Positions 6,733 through 12,458 of a stretch of DNA of 12,458 bases are shown in pieces. Under the pieces are notes generated by a model. The model did no database searches, was not told where the DNA came from, and saw nothing but the letters and a program-made list of their open reading frames with translations. Location of the stretch: NCBI GenBank assembly GCA_035358715.1, contig DAOPPX010000137.1, positions 1 to 12,458 of the forward strand, read 5' to 3'. A program made the position numbers and the translations under genes. The first letter of the stretch is position 1. Every line of letters starts with the position of its first letter. The DNA comes from UBA8199 sp035358715 (GTDB lineage Bacteria; Verrucomicrobiota; Verrucomicrobiia; Limisphaerales; UBA8199).

Positions 6733-7737
6733 ATGAAGACGCTGACAACTGTCTTAGCCCTGGCTGCGCTGGCGACTTTGCCCTGTGCTTGCACTCAACA
6801 TGGGCCCATTACGGCGCATGCTCCGGTCAAGACCTACCGCAACCCGCTGCTGCCCGAGCGCGAGATTGCAGATCCTTTCGTCCTGCGGTTTGACGGCCAG
6901 TATTACCTTTATTCGACCACCGACGGTCGCGGTTACGAGGTGTTCGTGTCCGAGGACCTGGTGGACTGGAAGAACAAGGGTCGGGTGTTTAGCGATCCGC
7001 GCGGCGGGGATTGGGCCCCGGAGGTATTTCACAACCGGCGCGGCGATGGCAGGTTCTACCTCTACTACACGGACAACATCGGCGGGCCAAGGCGCGGTCC
7101 GCTGGAGAAGCAGATCGGCGTGGCGGTGGCGGACAGCCCGCTCGGCCCGTTTGTTGACAAGGCAGTGCTGGCCACGCACTCAATTGACGCCCATCTGTTC
7201 CAGGACGACAACGGCAGGCTCTTTCTCTACTACGTGGATTTGACCGGCGGTTTCAAGATCATGGCCCAGCCAATGGCAGATCCGATACGCAAGGCGGGCG
7301 AGCCGGTGCCTGTCATCCGTCCAACCCAGGACTGGGAAAAGCGCAGCGGCGAGGTGACGGAGGGGCCATTCATGTTGAAACACAAGGGCATGTATTACCT
7401 GATGTACTCCGGCTCCGGTGCCGACTCTCCGAATTACGGCATTGGCTACGCGACGTCCAGGTCGCCCACCGGTCCGTTCGTGAAGTACGCCGGCAATCCC
7501 ATCGCCCAGCGCGGCGGCAATGTGTCGGGGCCAGGGCACCATTGTGTCGTGGAAGGCCCGGACGGGAAGCTCTGGATGCTCTACCACCAGAAGTGGAACA
7601 CCGAGGTGAACTGGCGCCGCTTTCTCGCGCTTGACCCGCTGTGGTTCGACAGCCGGGGCGTCCTGCACGTGAAAGTCACTCGCGACACCGACCAGCCGGC
7701 GCCCGCAAAGCCCTTCAGACAGCGGAAGACGAGGTGA
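6733..7737 (+). CDS. Exported glycoside hydrolase family 43
   Basis: A 334-residue protein with an export signal ('MKTLTTVLALAALATLPCAC'). The cysteines at 18 and 20 hint at a lipoprotein, but the lipobox is not canonical. The mature part is a five-bladed beta-propeller of GH43 type. The catalytic triad is readable: Asp47 in 'IADPFVLRFDGQYYLY' (base), Asp153 in 'SIDAHLFQDDNGRLFLYY' (pKa modulator) and Glu210 in 'VTEGPFMLKHKGMYYLMYSG' (general acid). The conserved 'GPGHHCVVEGPDGKLWMLYH' (266-285) supplies the metal-site or active-site His. GH43 enzymes are inverting alpha-L-arabinofuranosidases, beta-xylosidases, arabinanases or exo-galactanases; the short single-domain form suggests an exo-acting enzyme, but the sugar cannot be fixed. 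The frame is open upstream to 6607, through the palindromic repeat; the ATG at 6733 is where the signal peptide begins. It probably acts with the DUF4838 protein encoded upstream. Confidence 0.92.
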   Translation: MKTLTTVLALAALATLPCACTQHGPITAHAPVKTYRNPLLPEREIADPFVLRFDGQYYLYSTTDGRGYEVFVSEDLVDWKNKGRVFSDPRGGDWAPEVFHNRRGDGRFYLYYTDNIGGPRRGPLEKQIGVAVADSPLGPFVDKAVLATHSIDAHLFQDDNGRLFLYYVDLTGGFKIMAQPMADPIRKAGEPVPVIRPTQDWEKRSGEVTEGPFMLKHKGMYYLMYSGSGADSPNYGIGYATSRSPTGPFVKYAGNPIAQRGGNVSGPGHHCVVEGPDGKLWMLYHQKWNTEVNWRRFLALDPLWFDSRGVLHVKVTRDTDQPAPAKPFRQRKTR

Positions 7738-7769
7738 CAGGCCTTGGATTACCGGGACAAGCCAGAACT

Positions 7770-7814
7770 CCGCCGCCGTGGCCTGCAACAGTCCTCGAAG
7801 CGCGGCGGGGTTTT
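7770..7814 (+). terminator. Weak terminator-like hairpin
   Basis: In the 121-bp gap between the convergent GH43 and isomerase genes, CCGCCGC (7770-7776) can pair with GCGGCGG (7802-7808), followed by GG and TTTT (7811-7814). The 25-nt loop is long and the T-run short, so this is only a weak candidate for stopping GH43 transcription. Nothing else is seen in the gap. Confidence 0.2.
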
Positions 7815-7858
7815 CAAGGTGGCCTCCCGCTCGTGTATGCGGCCGGGCTGGGGCGAGG

Positions 7859-8761
7859 CTACGGTGAGACGCGCTTCAACTCGTCCTTGATCTCAGCAAC
7901 GATCTTCTCCAGGCGGCGGCCGTATTCGACGTAGTTCTGGCGCATGGCGTCCTCGTTGGCGGCTTTGGACTGGGCGTCGTGGAAGACGACAACCATGTGC
8001 GGCTCGATGGACAGGCCGGCGTCGTAGCCGCGCGACAAGGCGTCTTTGAGAATGTCGCGCACCTGACCGCGCCCTTCGCCGGGCCAGTTGTAGTCTGCGT
8101 CGTTCTTCGCGGGGTTCCAGGTGGCGTCCTTGATGTGGATGTGGGCGACGTGATCGCGCACGTGGGTCCAGAACTCCCACGGGTCCTGTTTGGGCCAGGG
8201 TTTGGGCTTGGAACGGTCGGGATTGAAGATGGGGTTGGCGGTGTCGAAGACCCACTTGAGGCCGGGGCACTTGTCGAGGAGCTCGAGGGCGTGCTGCCAG
8301 CTCATGCCGCCGTAGTTCATGCAATTCTCGTGGACGGGCTGGAGGCCGGCATCGAGGAAGCGATCCGTCACTTCTTTCACCCGGCGGAAGACCTCGGCGG
8401 GGATTGTGCACTCATCATCCCCCGGCTTGAAGCTCATGATGCGTACGTATTTGGCGCCTGCGCGCTGCATGCGCGGGATGGCGCGCTTGACCTCGGCGAG
8501 GGTGATGTCGAAGGGGTCGCCCAGCTTCTTGGCCCAGTTCATGATGGTGGAGCCGAAGCAGTAGGCGCCAACGCCCGCCGCCTCCAGCTTGCGAACGGCG
8601 AGGTCGAAGGCCTCGTCCGGAATGTCGTGGAAGTTGGCCTTGGCAAAACCGGGGACTTCGACGCCCCGGGGCTCAAGCAGTTTCCAACCCAGTTCCTGTG
8701 TGGCCAGAATCTGGCCGTCTATGCTGTTGGCGCCTTCGTCACCGATGCCCATGTATTTCAT
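7859..8761 (-). CDS. Sugar isomerase/epimerase-like TIM barrel
   Basis: A 300-residue protein of the AP-endonuclease-2/xylose-isomerase-like TIM-barrel superfamily; no signal peptide, so probably cytoplasmic. Likely divalent-metal ligands follow the usual barrel order: Glu145 in 'LQPVHENCMNYGG', Asp173 in 'KWVFDTANP', His207 or His209 in 'VAHIHIKDA', and Glu253 in 'GLSIEPHM'. The N-terminus 'MKYMGIGDEG' begins directly with the first strand. Family members include keto-sugar epimerases, inosose dehydratase/isomerases and the lyases that cleave 3-keto-glycosides; the exact reaction is not readable. The gene starts 2 bp after the dehydrogenase stop codon and has a strong AGGAGGT, so the two are co-transcribed and probably handle the same sugar: the dehydrogenase makes or consumes a keto-sugar and this protein rearranges or cleaves it. 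Confidence 0.9.
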   Translation of the reverse strand: MKYMGIGDEGANSIDGQILATQELGWKLLEPRGVEVPGFAKANFHDIPDEAFDLAVRKLEAAGVGAYCFGSTIMNWAKKLGDPFDITLAEVKRAIPRMQRAGAKYVRIMSFKPGDDECTIPAEVFRRVKEVTDRFLDAGLQPVHENCMNYGGMSWQHALELLDKCPGLKWVFDTANPIFNPDRSKPKPWPKQDPWEFWTHVRDHVAHIHIKDATWNPAKNDADYNWPGEGRGQVRDILKDALSRGYDAGLSIEPHMVVVFHDAQSKAANEDAMRQNYVEYGRRLEKIVAEIKDELKRVSP

Positions 8762-8763
8762 AG

Positions 8764-9918
8764 TTACCTCCTGAAGGACTTCGTGAAGTCCTCATTGGTG
8801 ATTGCCACCACCTTCTTCTCCACCTTTGATGCCGCGATCAATTGGCTCAGCTTCTTCTCGTAGTCCGCGCTGTCCATGGGCAACTCCACCGTTTGACCAA
8901 GGAGCGAGGAATAGAGAATCACATTGGCCAGCTCGACGGAATAAATGCCCTCCGCGCCCGGCGTAATCAGCGGCTCGCCGTCGAGGATGGCGTTGATGAA
9001 GTTCTGCATAAGAACGGCGTGGCCGTTGGGAGAGGGGCCGAAGGGGATTTCGACGTTCCAGACCTCGGGCTTGGCAAAGCCGAGCCTGGCCGTGCGGCTG
9101 AACTCGATCATGTCTGACTCGTTGCGCACCAGGGTAAGCTTGTCCGCTTCGAGCAGCAGTTTGCCGCGCGTGCCAACAATCTCGAAGCGGTTGGTGCCGG
9201 GGGACTCGCCGGTGGAGGAGACGAACGTGCCGGTCGCGCCGTTCGGGTATTCGAGGTACGCGGAGACATTGTCCTCGACCTCGATCTGATGGAAGCGGCC
9301 GAGCTGGCAGAAGCCGCGCACGCGGGCCGGCATGCCGAGCAGCCATTGCATGGTGTCGAGGTTGTGGAGGCATTGGTTGAGCAGCACGCCGCCGCCCTCG
9401 CCCTTCCACGTGGCGCGCCAGCCGCCGCTGGCATAGTAGGCCTCGGTGCGGAACCAGTCCGTCATGATCCAGCTCATGCGCACAATCTCGCCCAGCTTGC
9501 GGTCCTGAATCAGCTTGCGAATCTTCAGGTAGCGCGGCTCGGCGCGCAGTTGGAACATGGCTGCAAAGACCAGCTTGGGCTTCTTCCTGTGCGCGGCGAT
9601 CAGCCTCTCCGCGTCGGCCTTGTGTGCGGAGATGGGCTTCTCGACCATGACATGCAGGCCCTGCTTCAGGGCGGCGATGCCGAGCGTCGTGTGCTGGTAA
9701 TGGGGCGTGGCGATGATAACCGCATCCACCAGGCCGGAGCGAATCAGCTCCTCGCCGTCGGTGAACGTCTTCAGGGGCTTGTATTGTTCGAGCTTAGCCG
9801 CCGTGGCGTCGGAGACGGCGACCACCTCGGCCCGGCTCACCTTTCCCGCGCTGAGGTAGCCGTAATGGTGTTGGCCGATGTTCCCCAGGCCAATGATGCC
9901 CAAGCGCACTTTGTTCAT
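8764..9918 (-). CDS. Gfo/Idh/MocA oxidoreductase, isomerase partner
   Basis: A 384-residue NAD(P)-dependent oxidoreductase. The Rossmann start is G10-LGNIG15 in 'LGIIGLGNIGQHHYGYL'; the substrate-side Lys is in E93-KP in 'HVMVEKPISAHKADAE'; the C-terminal beta-sheet domain has 'GGGVLLNQCLHNLDTMQWLLG' split at residue 185, where His185 is the likely catalytic or substrate-binding His. No signal peptide or Tat motif is present, so it is cytoplasmic. The family oxidises or reduces a hydroxyl or ketone of sugars, inositols and glycosides. The open frame continues upstream to 10542, over the DUF554 gene antisense in part, but 'MNKVRLGIIGLGNIG' at 9918 is the family-typical start. A TAGACT box lies 7 nt before it. 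The downstream TIM-barrel gene is 2 bp away, indicating a functional pair. Specific substrate unknown. Confidence 0.93.
   Translation of the reverse strand: MNKVRLGIIGLGNIGQHHYGYLSAGKVSRAEVVAVSDATAAKLEQYKPLKTFTDGEELIRSGLVDAVIIATPHYQHTTLGIAALKQGLHVMVEKPISAHKADAERLIAAHRKKPKLVFAAMFQLRAEPRYLKIRKLIQDRKLGEIVRMSWIMTDWFRTEAYYASGGWRATWKGEGGGVLLNQCLHNLDTMQWLLGMPARVRGFCQLGRFHQIEVEDNVSAYLEYPNGATGTFVSSTGESPGTNRFEIVGTRGKLLLEADKLTLVRNESDMIEFSRTARLGFAKPEVWNVEIPFGPSPNGHAVLMQNFINAILDGEPLITPGAEGIYSVELANVILYSSLLGQTVELPMDSADYEKKLSQLIAASKVEKKVVAITNEDFTKSFRR
8766..8772 (-). promoter_or_regulatory. Strong ribosome binding site
   Basis: AGGAGGT on the minus strand, ending 4 nt before the ATG at 8761 and embedded in the last codons of the dehydrogenase gene. 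It is the only clear Shine-Dalgarno sequence I find before a start in the window, which suggests that the second gene of the pair is translated efficiently on its own. Confidence 0.8.
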
Positions 9919-9925
9919 GCGCGAG

Positions 9926-9931
9926 AGTCTA
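9926..9931 (-). promoter_or_regulatory. Possible -10 box before dehydrogenase gene
   Basis: TAGACT on the minus strand ends 7 nt before the ATG at 9918. The spacing and sequence parallel TAGTCT before the DUF4838 gene. A TTGCTG lies 20 bp further upstream, which is a little too far for a standard -35. Confidence 0.27.
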
Positions 9932-9960
9932 GCCGGCAGGGTCCGTTTGCCCAGCAAATT

Positions 9961-9978
9961 CAAGCTCGCGCATGCTTG
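9961..9978 (-). terminator. Small hairpin after DUF554 gene
   Basis: CAAGC (9961-9965) and GCTTG (9974-9978) form a 5-bp stem with an 8-nt loop, 11 nt after the DUF554 stop codon. On the minus strand it is followed by AATTTGC rather than a clean T-run. It may end the DUF554 transcript, but the evidence is thin. Confidence 0.2.
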
Positions 9979-9989
9979 CTGATCCGGTC

Positions 9990-10721
9990 CTACTTGAGGA
10001 GGAATGTCAGCAGCGGCGCGAAGATGAGTGCCGGCAGGTAATCCGTCACCTCGATCCGCCTGATCTCGAAGATCAGCAGCGCCACGCAGAATACCAGCAG
10101 TCCGCCCACGGCGTTTACCGAATCCACCAGCCCGTGCGCTTCCAGGAACGGCCGCAGATACTGCGCGCACACGAGCGTGATCGTGCCCTGAAACGCCAGC
10201 ACCGGCAGCGCCGACATCAGCACCCCCCAGCCAAACAACAGCGCGAAGCCCATAGTGCCCAGCCCGTCCATAACTGCCTTCACCGCCAGCGGGTAATAGT
10301 ATCCGCTCAAACCGTCCTGCAAGGCCCCGAGCAGGGCCAGCGGCGCGGCGCAGTAGAGCGCGGCGCAGGTCTTGAAGCCATCGCTCAGACGGCCCGGGTC
10401 GGCGGGCTTGGTCGCGGCGATGCGCTCCCGGGCCTCCCGGCCCAGATGGTTTGACATCTTCTGCAGGCGCAGCAAACGCCCGGTTAGTCTCCCCAGCATC
10501 AGGGCGAGCACGGCGATGAGGAGTTGCTTGAGTATTTGCCACAAGGACCCGTTGAGGCTAACCCACGTCAGGCGCAGGCCGTAAAAGACCGTGAAAGCTC
10601 CGAGGGCAACCTTCAAAAAGGACTCACGCGCCGGCGAGAAAGGCTTGCGCCGCACCAGGCCGACGACGCCGCCGATCAGGATTCCCGCGACATTCAGGGC
10701 AGTGCCGATCATCCATGGCAT
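9990..10721 (-). CDS. DUF554 family membrane protein
   Basis: A 243-residue integral inner-membrane protein of the DUF554 (YqgA/YdfK-like) family, function unknown; transport has been guessed for the family. Roughly eight hydrophobic segments are seen, near residues 5-22, 38-57, 64-80, 117-134, 147-165, 168-190, 200-220 and 228-243. Family signatures are the start 'MIGTALNVAGILIGGVVGL', the central 'ALQDGLSGYYYPLAVKAVMDGLGTMGFA' split around residue 150, and the end 'DSVNAVGGLLVFCVALL' with 'VTDYLPALIFAPLL'. A cytoplasmic Arg/Lys-rich loop spans about 81-116. Start choice: ATG at 10721; the ATG at 10712 (beginning MIGTALN) fits the family equally well. No Shine-Dalgarno is visible. It lies 71 bp upstream of the dehydrogenase gene on the same strand, but nothing links their functions. 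It diverges from the second oxidoreductase gene. Confidence 0.85.
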   Translation of the reverse strand: MPWMIGTALNVAGILIGGVVGLVRRKPFSPARESFLKVALGAFTVFYGLRLTWVSLNGSLWQILKQLLIAVLALMLGRLTGRLLRLQKMSNHLGREARERIAATKPADPGRLSDGFKTCAALYCAAPLALLGALQDGLSGYYYPLAVKAVMDGLGTMGFALLFGWGVLMSALPVLAFQGTITLVCAQYLRPFLEAHGLVDSVNAVGGLLVFCVALLIFEIRRIEVTDYLPALIFAPLLTFLLK

Positions 10722-10903
10722 GGTAGAGGCCAAAGCCCGGAGACCAAAGTCGAAAGTCTTGGCACGCGGAGACGCTTGGCGCCCCGGAGAATCAGTAGGC
10801 CGGCCACTCCCCCGCAGGACTGTTTTGCGAACCAGGGTGCGGTGGCGAAATGGATTGCGCCCGCCTGGTCAACGCGACACATTCAGCAACGAGCAACGCG
10901 GGA

Positions 10904-10918
10904 CGGGCGGGACGCCCG
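10904..10918. other. GC hairpin before second oxidoreductase
   Basis: CGGGCG (10904-10909), GGA loop, CGCCCG (10913-10918): a perfect 6-bp stem ending 13 nt before the ATG at 10932. The stable stem could reduce ribosome access, or it may be a remnant of a dispersed GC-rich repeat ('GGGACGGGCGGGACGCCCG'). The rest of the 210-bp divergent spacer (10722-10931) shows no clear promoter or operator. Confidence 0.4.
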
Positions 10919-10931
10919 GCCTGCTTTGGAA

Positions 10932-12209
10932 ATGGACAAAAAGGTCACAATCGCACTGGTCGGAACCGGGATGTTCGGCGGCGACGTGCACGCGCGGACC
11001 TACGCGGATTTGCAGCGCGCCGGGCTCAGCCCACAACTCGGGCGGGTGGGGCTGGACGGCTGGGCGCGAGACTTCGCGCCGATCAGGTTCGAACTGGTCG
11101 CGGTAGCCGCGCATACGGAGAAATCCGCCCGCCGCGCCCGACGAAACTTCAAGCATTGGACAGGTCACGCGCCCAAGGCGTTCGCCGGCCGGAAGCCGTG
11201 GCGGGACATCCTGCGCGAATTTCCCAACCTCGACGTCATGGCGGTAGCCACGCCGGACCCGTTGCACGCGGAAGTCATTCTCGCCGCCTTGCGGGCCGGG
11301 GTCCATGTCATCACCGAAAAGCCGATGTGCCTGGACATCGCCGAGGCGGACCAAATCATCGAGCTGGCCCGGAGGAAGAACCGCATCGTCGCGGTGGACA
11401 TGCACAAGCGCTACGACCCGGACCACGTGCGCATTCGCGAGGAGATCAGGCAGCGCATCGGCGCGCCGCTCTACGGAGCGGCCTACCTCGAGGAGCCGTT
11501 GCACGTCTCGACCCGCACCTTCAAGTGGGCCGCGCAGAGCGACCCGTTCAGCTACGTTGGCACACATTGGGTGGATTTGATCTACCACTACTACCGCAGC
11601 AAGCCCGTGTCCCTGACCGCGGTCGGCCAGAAGCGGCGGCTGGTGCGCGAGGGCATCAACGCCTACGACGCGGTGCAGGTGCGGGTGGATTTCGCCAACG
11701 GCATGAGCATCAGCTTTCACAATAACTGGATCACTCCGCCCGATTTCGAGGGGCCGGTGAACCAGGGCCACGAAATCGTCGGCACGGACGGCAAGGTGGA
11801 GAGTGATCAGCAATACCGCGGCCTGCGCTGGTGGCACCAGGGCGGCGGCAGCCGCACCGCGAACAACCATTTCACGCGCGACGTGAAGCGTCCGGACGAT
11901 TCCGCGGTCTATGTCGGCTATGGTATTGACAGCCTCACGGCGGGGCTGGCGGCGATCTGCCGCGTGAAGTTCTTTGGCGCCAGCCGCGCCAGCGTGGCCG
12001 GCCTGTACCCGACGGCGGAAGAGGCGCGAATTACGGTGGCCATTGTTCACGCCGCCCGCATCGTGCGCGACCTGAATTTCAAATACCTGCGTGCCGGCAA
12101 AGGCGCGCCCGTCACCGCGCATTTCGGCAAGCAGGGGATCACCATCTTGGACCCGTATAGAGCGGGTGGGCGAAAAGGATTTCAACGGGTGTACCAGAAG
12201 GCGATCTGA
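10932..12209 (+). CDS. Gfo/Idh/MocA oxidoreductase, long form
   Basis: A 425-residue NAD(P)-dependent oxidoreductase. The Rossmann motif is G11-TGMFGG17 in 'IALVGTGMFGGDVHARTY'. Residues ~26-52 carry an insert ('LQRAGLSPQLGRVGLDGWARDFAPIRF') between the first helix and second strand that shorter members lack. The catalytic-domain signature E129-KP is in 'HVITEKPMCLDIAEAD'. 'GTHWVDLIYHYYRSKP' (210-225) contains the conserved His212 and Asp215, and 'VDMHKRYDPDHVRIRE' (155-170) is another typical stretch. No signal peptide or Tat motif. The frame is open upstream to 10524, antisense to DUF554, but homology-like sequence begins at the ATG at 10932. It differs clearly from the other oxidoreductase of the window (length, insert, EKP context), so it is not a recent duplicate. 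It has no visible partner; the next 249 bp hold no convincing gene. Substrate unknown, likely a sugar or cyclitol. Confidence 0.92.
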   Translation: MDKKVTIALVGTGMFGGDVHARTYADLQRAGLSPQLGRVGLDGWARDFAPIRFELVAVAAHTEKSARRARRNFKHWTGHAPKAFAGRKPWRDILREFPNLDVMAVATPDPLHAEVILAALRAGVHVITEKPMCLDIAEADQIIELARRKNRIVAVDMHKRYDPDHVRIREEIRQRIGAPLYGAAYLEEPLHVSTRTFKWAAQSDPFSYVGTHWVDLIYHYYRSKPVSLTAVGQKRRLVREGINAYDAVQVRVDFANGMSISFHNNWITPPDFEGPVNQGHEIVGTDGKVESDQQYRGLRWWHQGGGSRTANNHFTRDVKRPDDSAVYVGYGIDSLTAGLAAICRVKFFGASRASVAGLYPTAEEARITVAIVHAARIVRDLNFKYLRAGKGAPVTAHFGKQGITILDPYRAGGRKGFQRVYQKAI

Positions 12210-12458
12210 GTCGCCGCAACTGCGCTGCGCCTGCGCATGGATGCCCGTTCCGCGCGCGGACAGAAAGTCGCTCAGCGTTTACGCGGGGCCGGGCGCATGG
12301 CCGGTCCGTCCTCTCCCCGTCTCACTACCGTAGTACCTCACCACTATTTACAAGTTAGTAAATATGGGGTTCACCCTCTTCACCATTAAACTTGTTTATG
12401 GACGGGCATGTCTTCCGGGCATCTACCGGGCCTTGCGTTTGCGGTCAAGGCCAGCGTA
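12210..12458. other. Apparently non-coding right edge
   Basis: No supported gene follows the oxidoreductase stop. The first ~100 bp are GC-rich, with the palindrome CCGCGCGCGG at 12250-12259 and GGCC repeats near 12287-12303, but no T-run. From about 12325 the sequence turns AT-richer than anywhere else in the window, holding the inverted repeat at 12345-12364 and the direct repeat TTCACC-CTC-TTCACC (12370-12384). All three plus-strand frames are open to the edge from ATGs at 12364, 12398 and 12408, so a gene may begin here, but too little is visible to choose one. Confidence 0.5.
12345..12364. promoter_or_regulatory. TATTTAC-N6-GTAAATA inverted repeat
   Basis: Perfect 7-bp arms, TATTTAC (12345-12351) and GTAAATA (12358-12364), with the 6-base spacer AAGTTA. 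The size, symmetry and AT-rich setting fit an operator for a dimeric helix-turn-helix regulator, perhaps controlling a gene that starts at or beyond the right edge. A short hairpin is the alternative. Confidence 0.4.

Noticed and set aside
7979..8863. 294-residue plus-strand open frame opposite the TIM-barrel gene
   Set aside because: Gly/Val/Glu-rich shadow of a complete gene with an ideal ribosome binding site on the other strand.
9919..10542. Minus-strand extension of the dehydrogenase by 208 residues
   Set aside because: It overlaps the DUF554 gene in another frame, is low complexity, and the Rossmann motif typical of an N-terminus starts at the ATG at 9918.
10524..10931. Plus-strand extension of the second oxidoreductase by 136 residues
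   Set aside because: It runs antisense through DUF554 and the hairpin region, without domain-like sequence; the family start is at 10932.
10869..12185. 438-residue minus-strand open frame opposite the second oxidoreductase
   Set aside because: A high-GC antisense shadow: rich in Arg, Ala, Val and His with no motif, fully covered by a gene with clear family signatures.
12250..12303. Intrinsic terminator after the second oxidoreductase
   Set aside because: The palindromes CCGCGCGCGG and GGCC...GGCC are present but no T-run follows either.

Overview
This 12.5 kb, GC-rich (about 65%) bacterial window has an evenly dense gene layout. I see no phage genes, transposase, rRNA, tRNA or CRISPR array. 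Three things suggest the Verrucomicrobiota (perhaps the Pedosphaeraceae/Limisphaerales group): a secreted DUF4838 protein beside a GH43 glycosidase, two Gfo/Idh/MocA oxidoreductases with a TIM-barrel isomerase, and palindromic spacer repeats whose chance translation contains 'GERPREP'. Most starts also lack a clear Shine-Dalgarno sequence. This placement is inference; Planctomycetota or Lentisphaerota are not excluded.

Layout. (1) 2-622 (+) is the 3' end of an unrecognised gene; its tail runs through an inverted repeat built from degenerate 11-bp units. (2) 4388-629 (-) is a compact housekeeping run: M20 metallopeptidase, shikimate kinase (aroK), epoxyqueuosine reductase (queG, overlapping aroK by ATGA) and an alpha/beta hydrolase. 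The hydrolase is separated from queG by a spacer holding a nested inverted repeat. (3) 4582-7737 (+), divergent from the M20 gene, encodes two exported proteins: a DUF4838 protein with a GH67/GH20-like N-terminal domain, and a GH43 glycosidase. A 78-bp palindromic repeat lies between them. (4) 9918-7859 (-) is a two-gene unit: a Gfo/Idh/MocA oxidoreductase followed 2 bp later by a TIM-barrel sugar isomerase/epimerase-like protein with a strong AGGAGGT ribosome binding site. (5) 10721-9990 (-) is a DUF554 membrane protein. (6) 10932-12209 (+) is a second, longer Gfo/Idh/MocA protein. (7) 12210-12458 is apparently non-coding and becomes AT-rich, with a TATTTAC-N6-GTAAATA inverted repeat.

How it may fit together. 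The exported proteins of 4582-7737 could act on a plant-type or acidic glycan outside the cytoplasm. The cytoplasmic dehydrogenase/isomerase pair, and perhaps the second dehydrogenase, could process the released sugars, possibly through a keto-sugar intermediate. No transporter, regulator or sugar kinase is visible, so this would be only part of a pathway. The least described parts are the DUF4838 protein, the dehydrogenase/TIM-barrel pair and the two repeat families.
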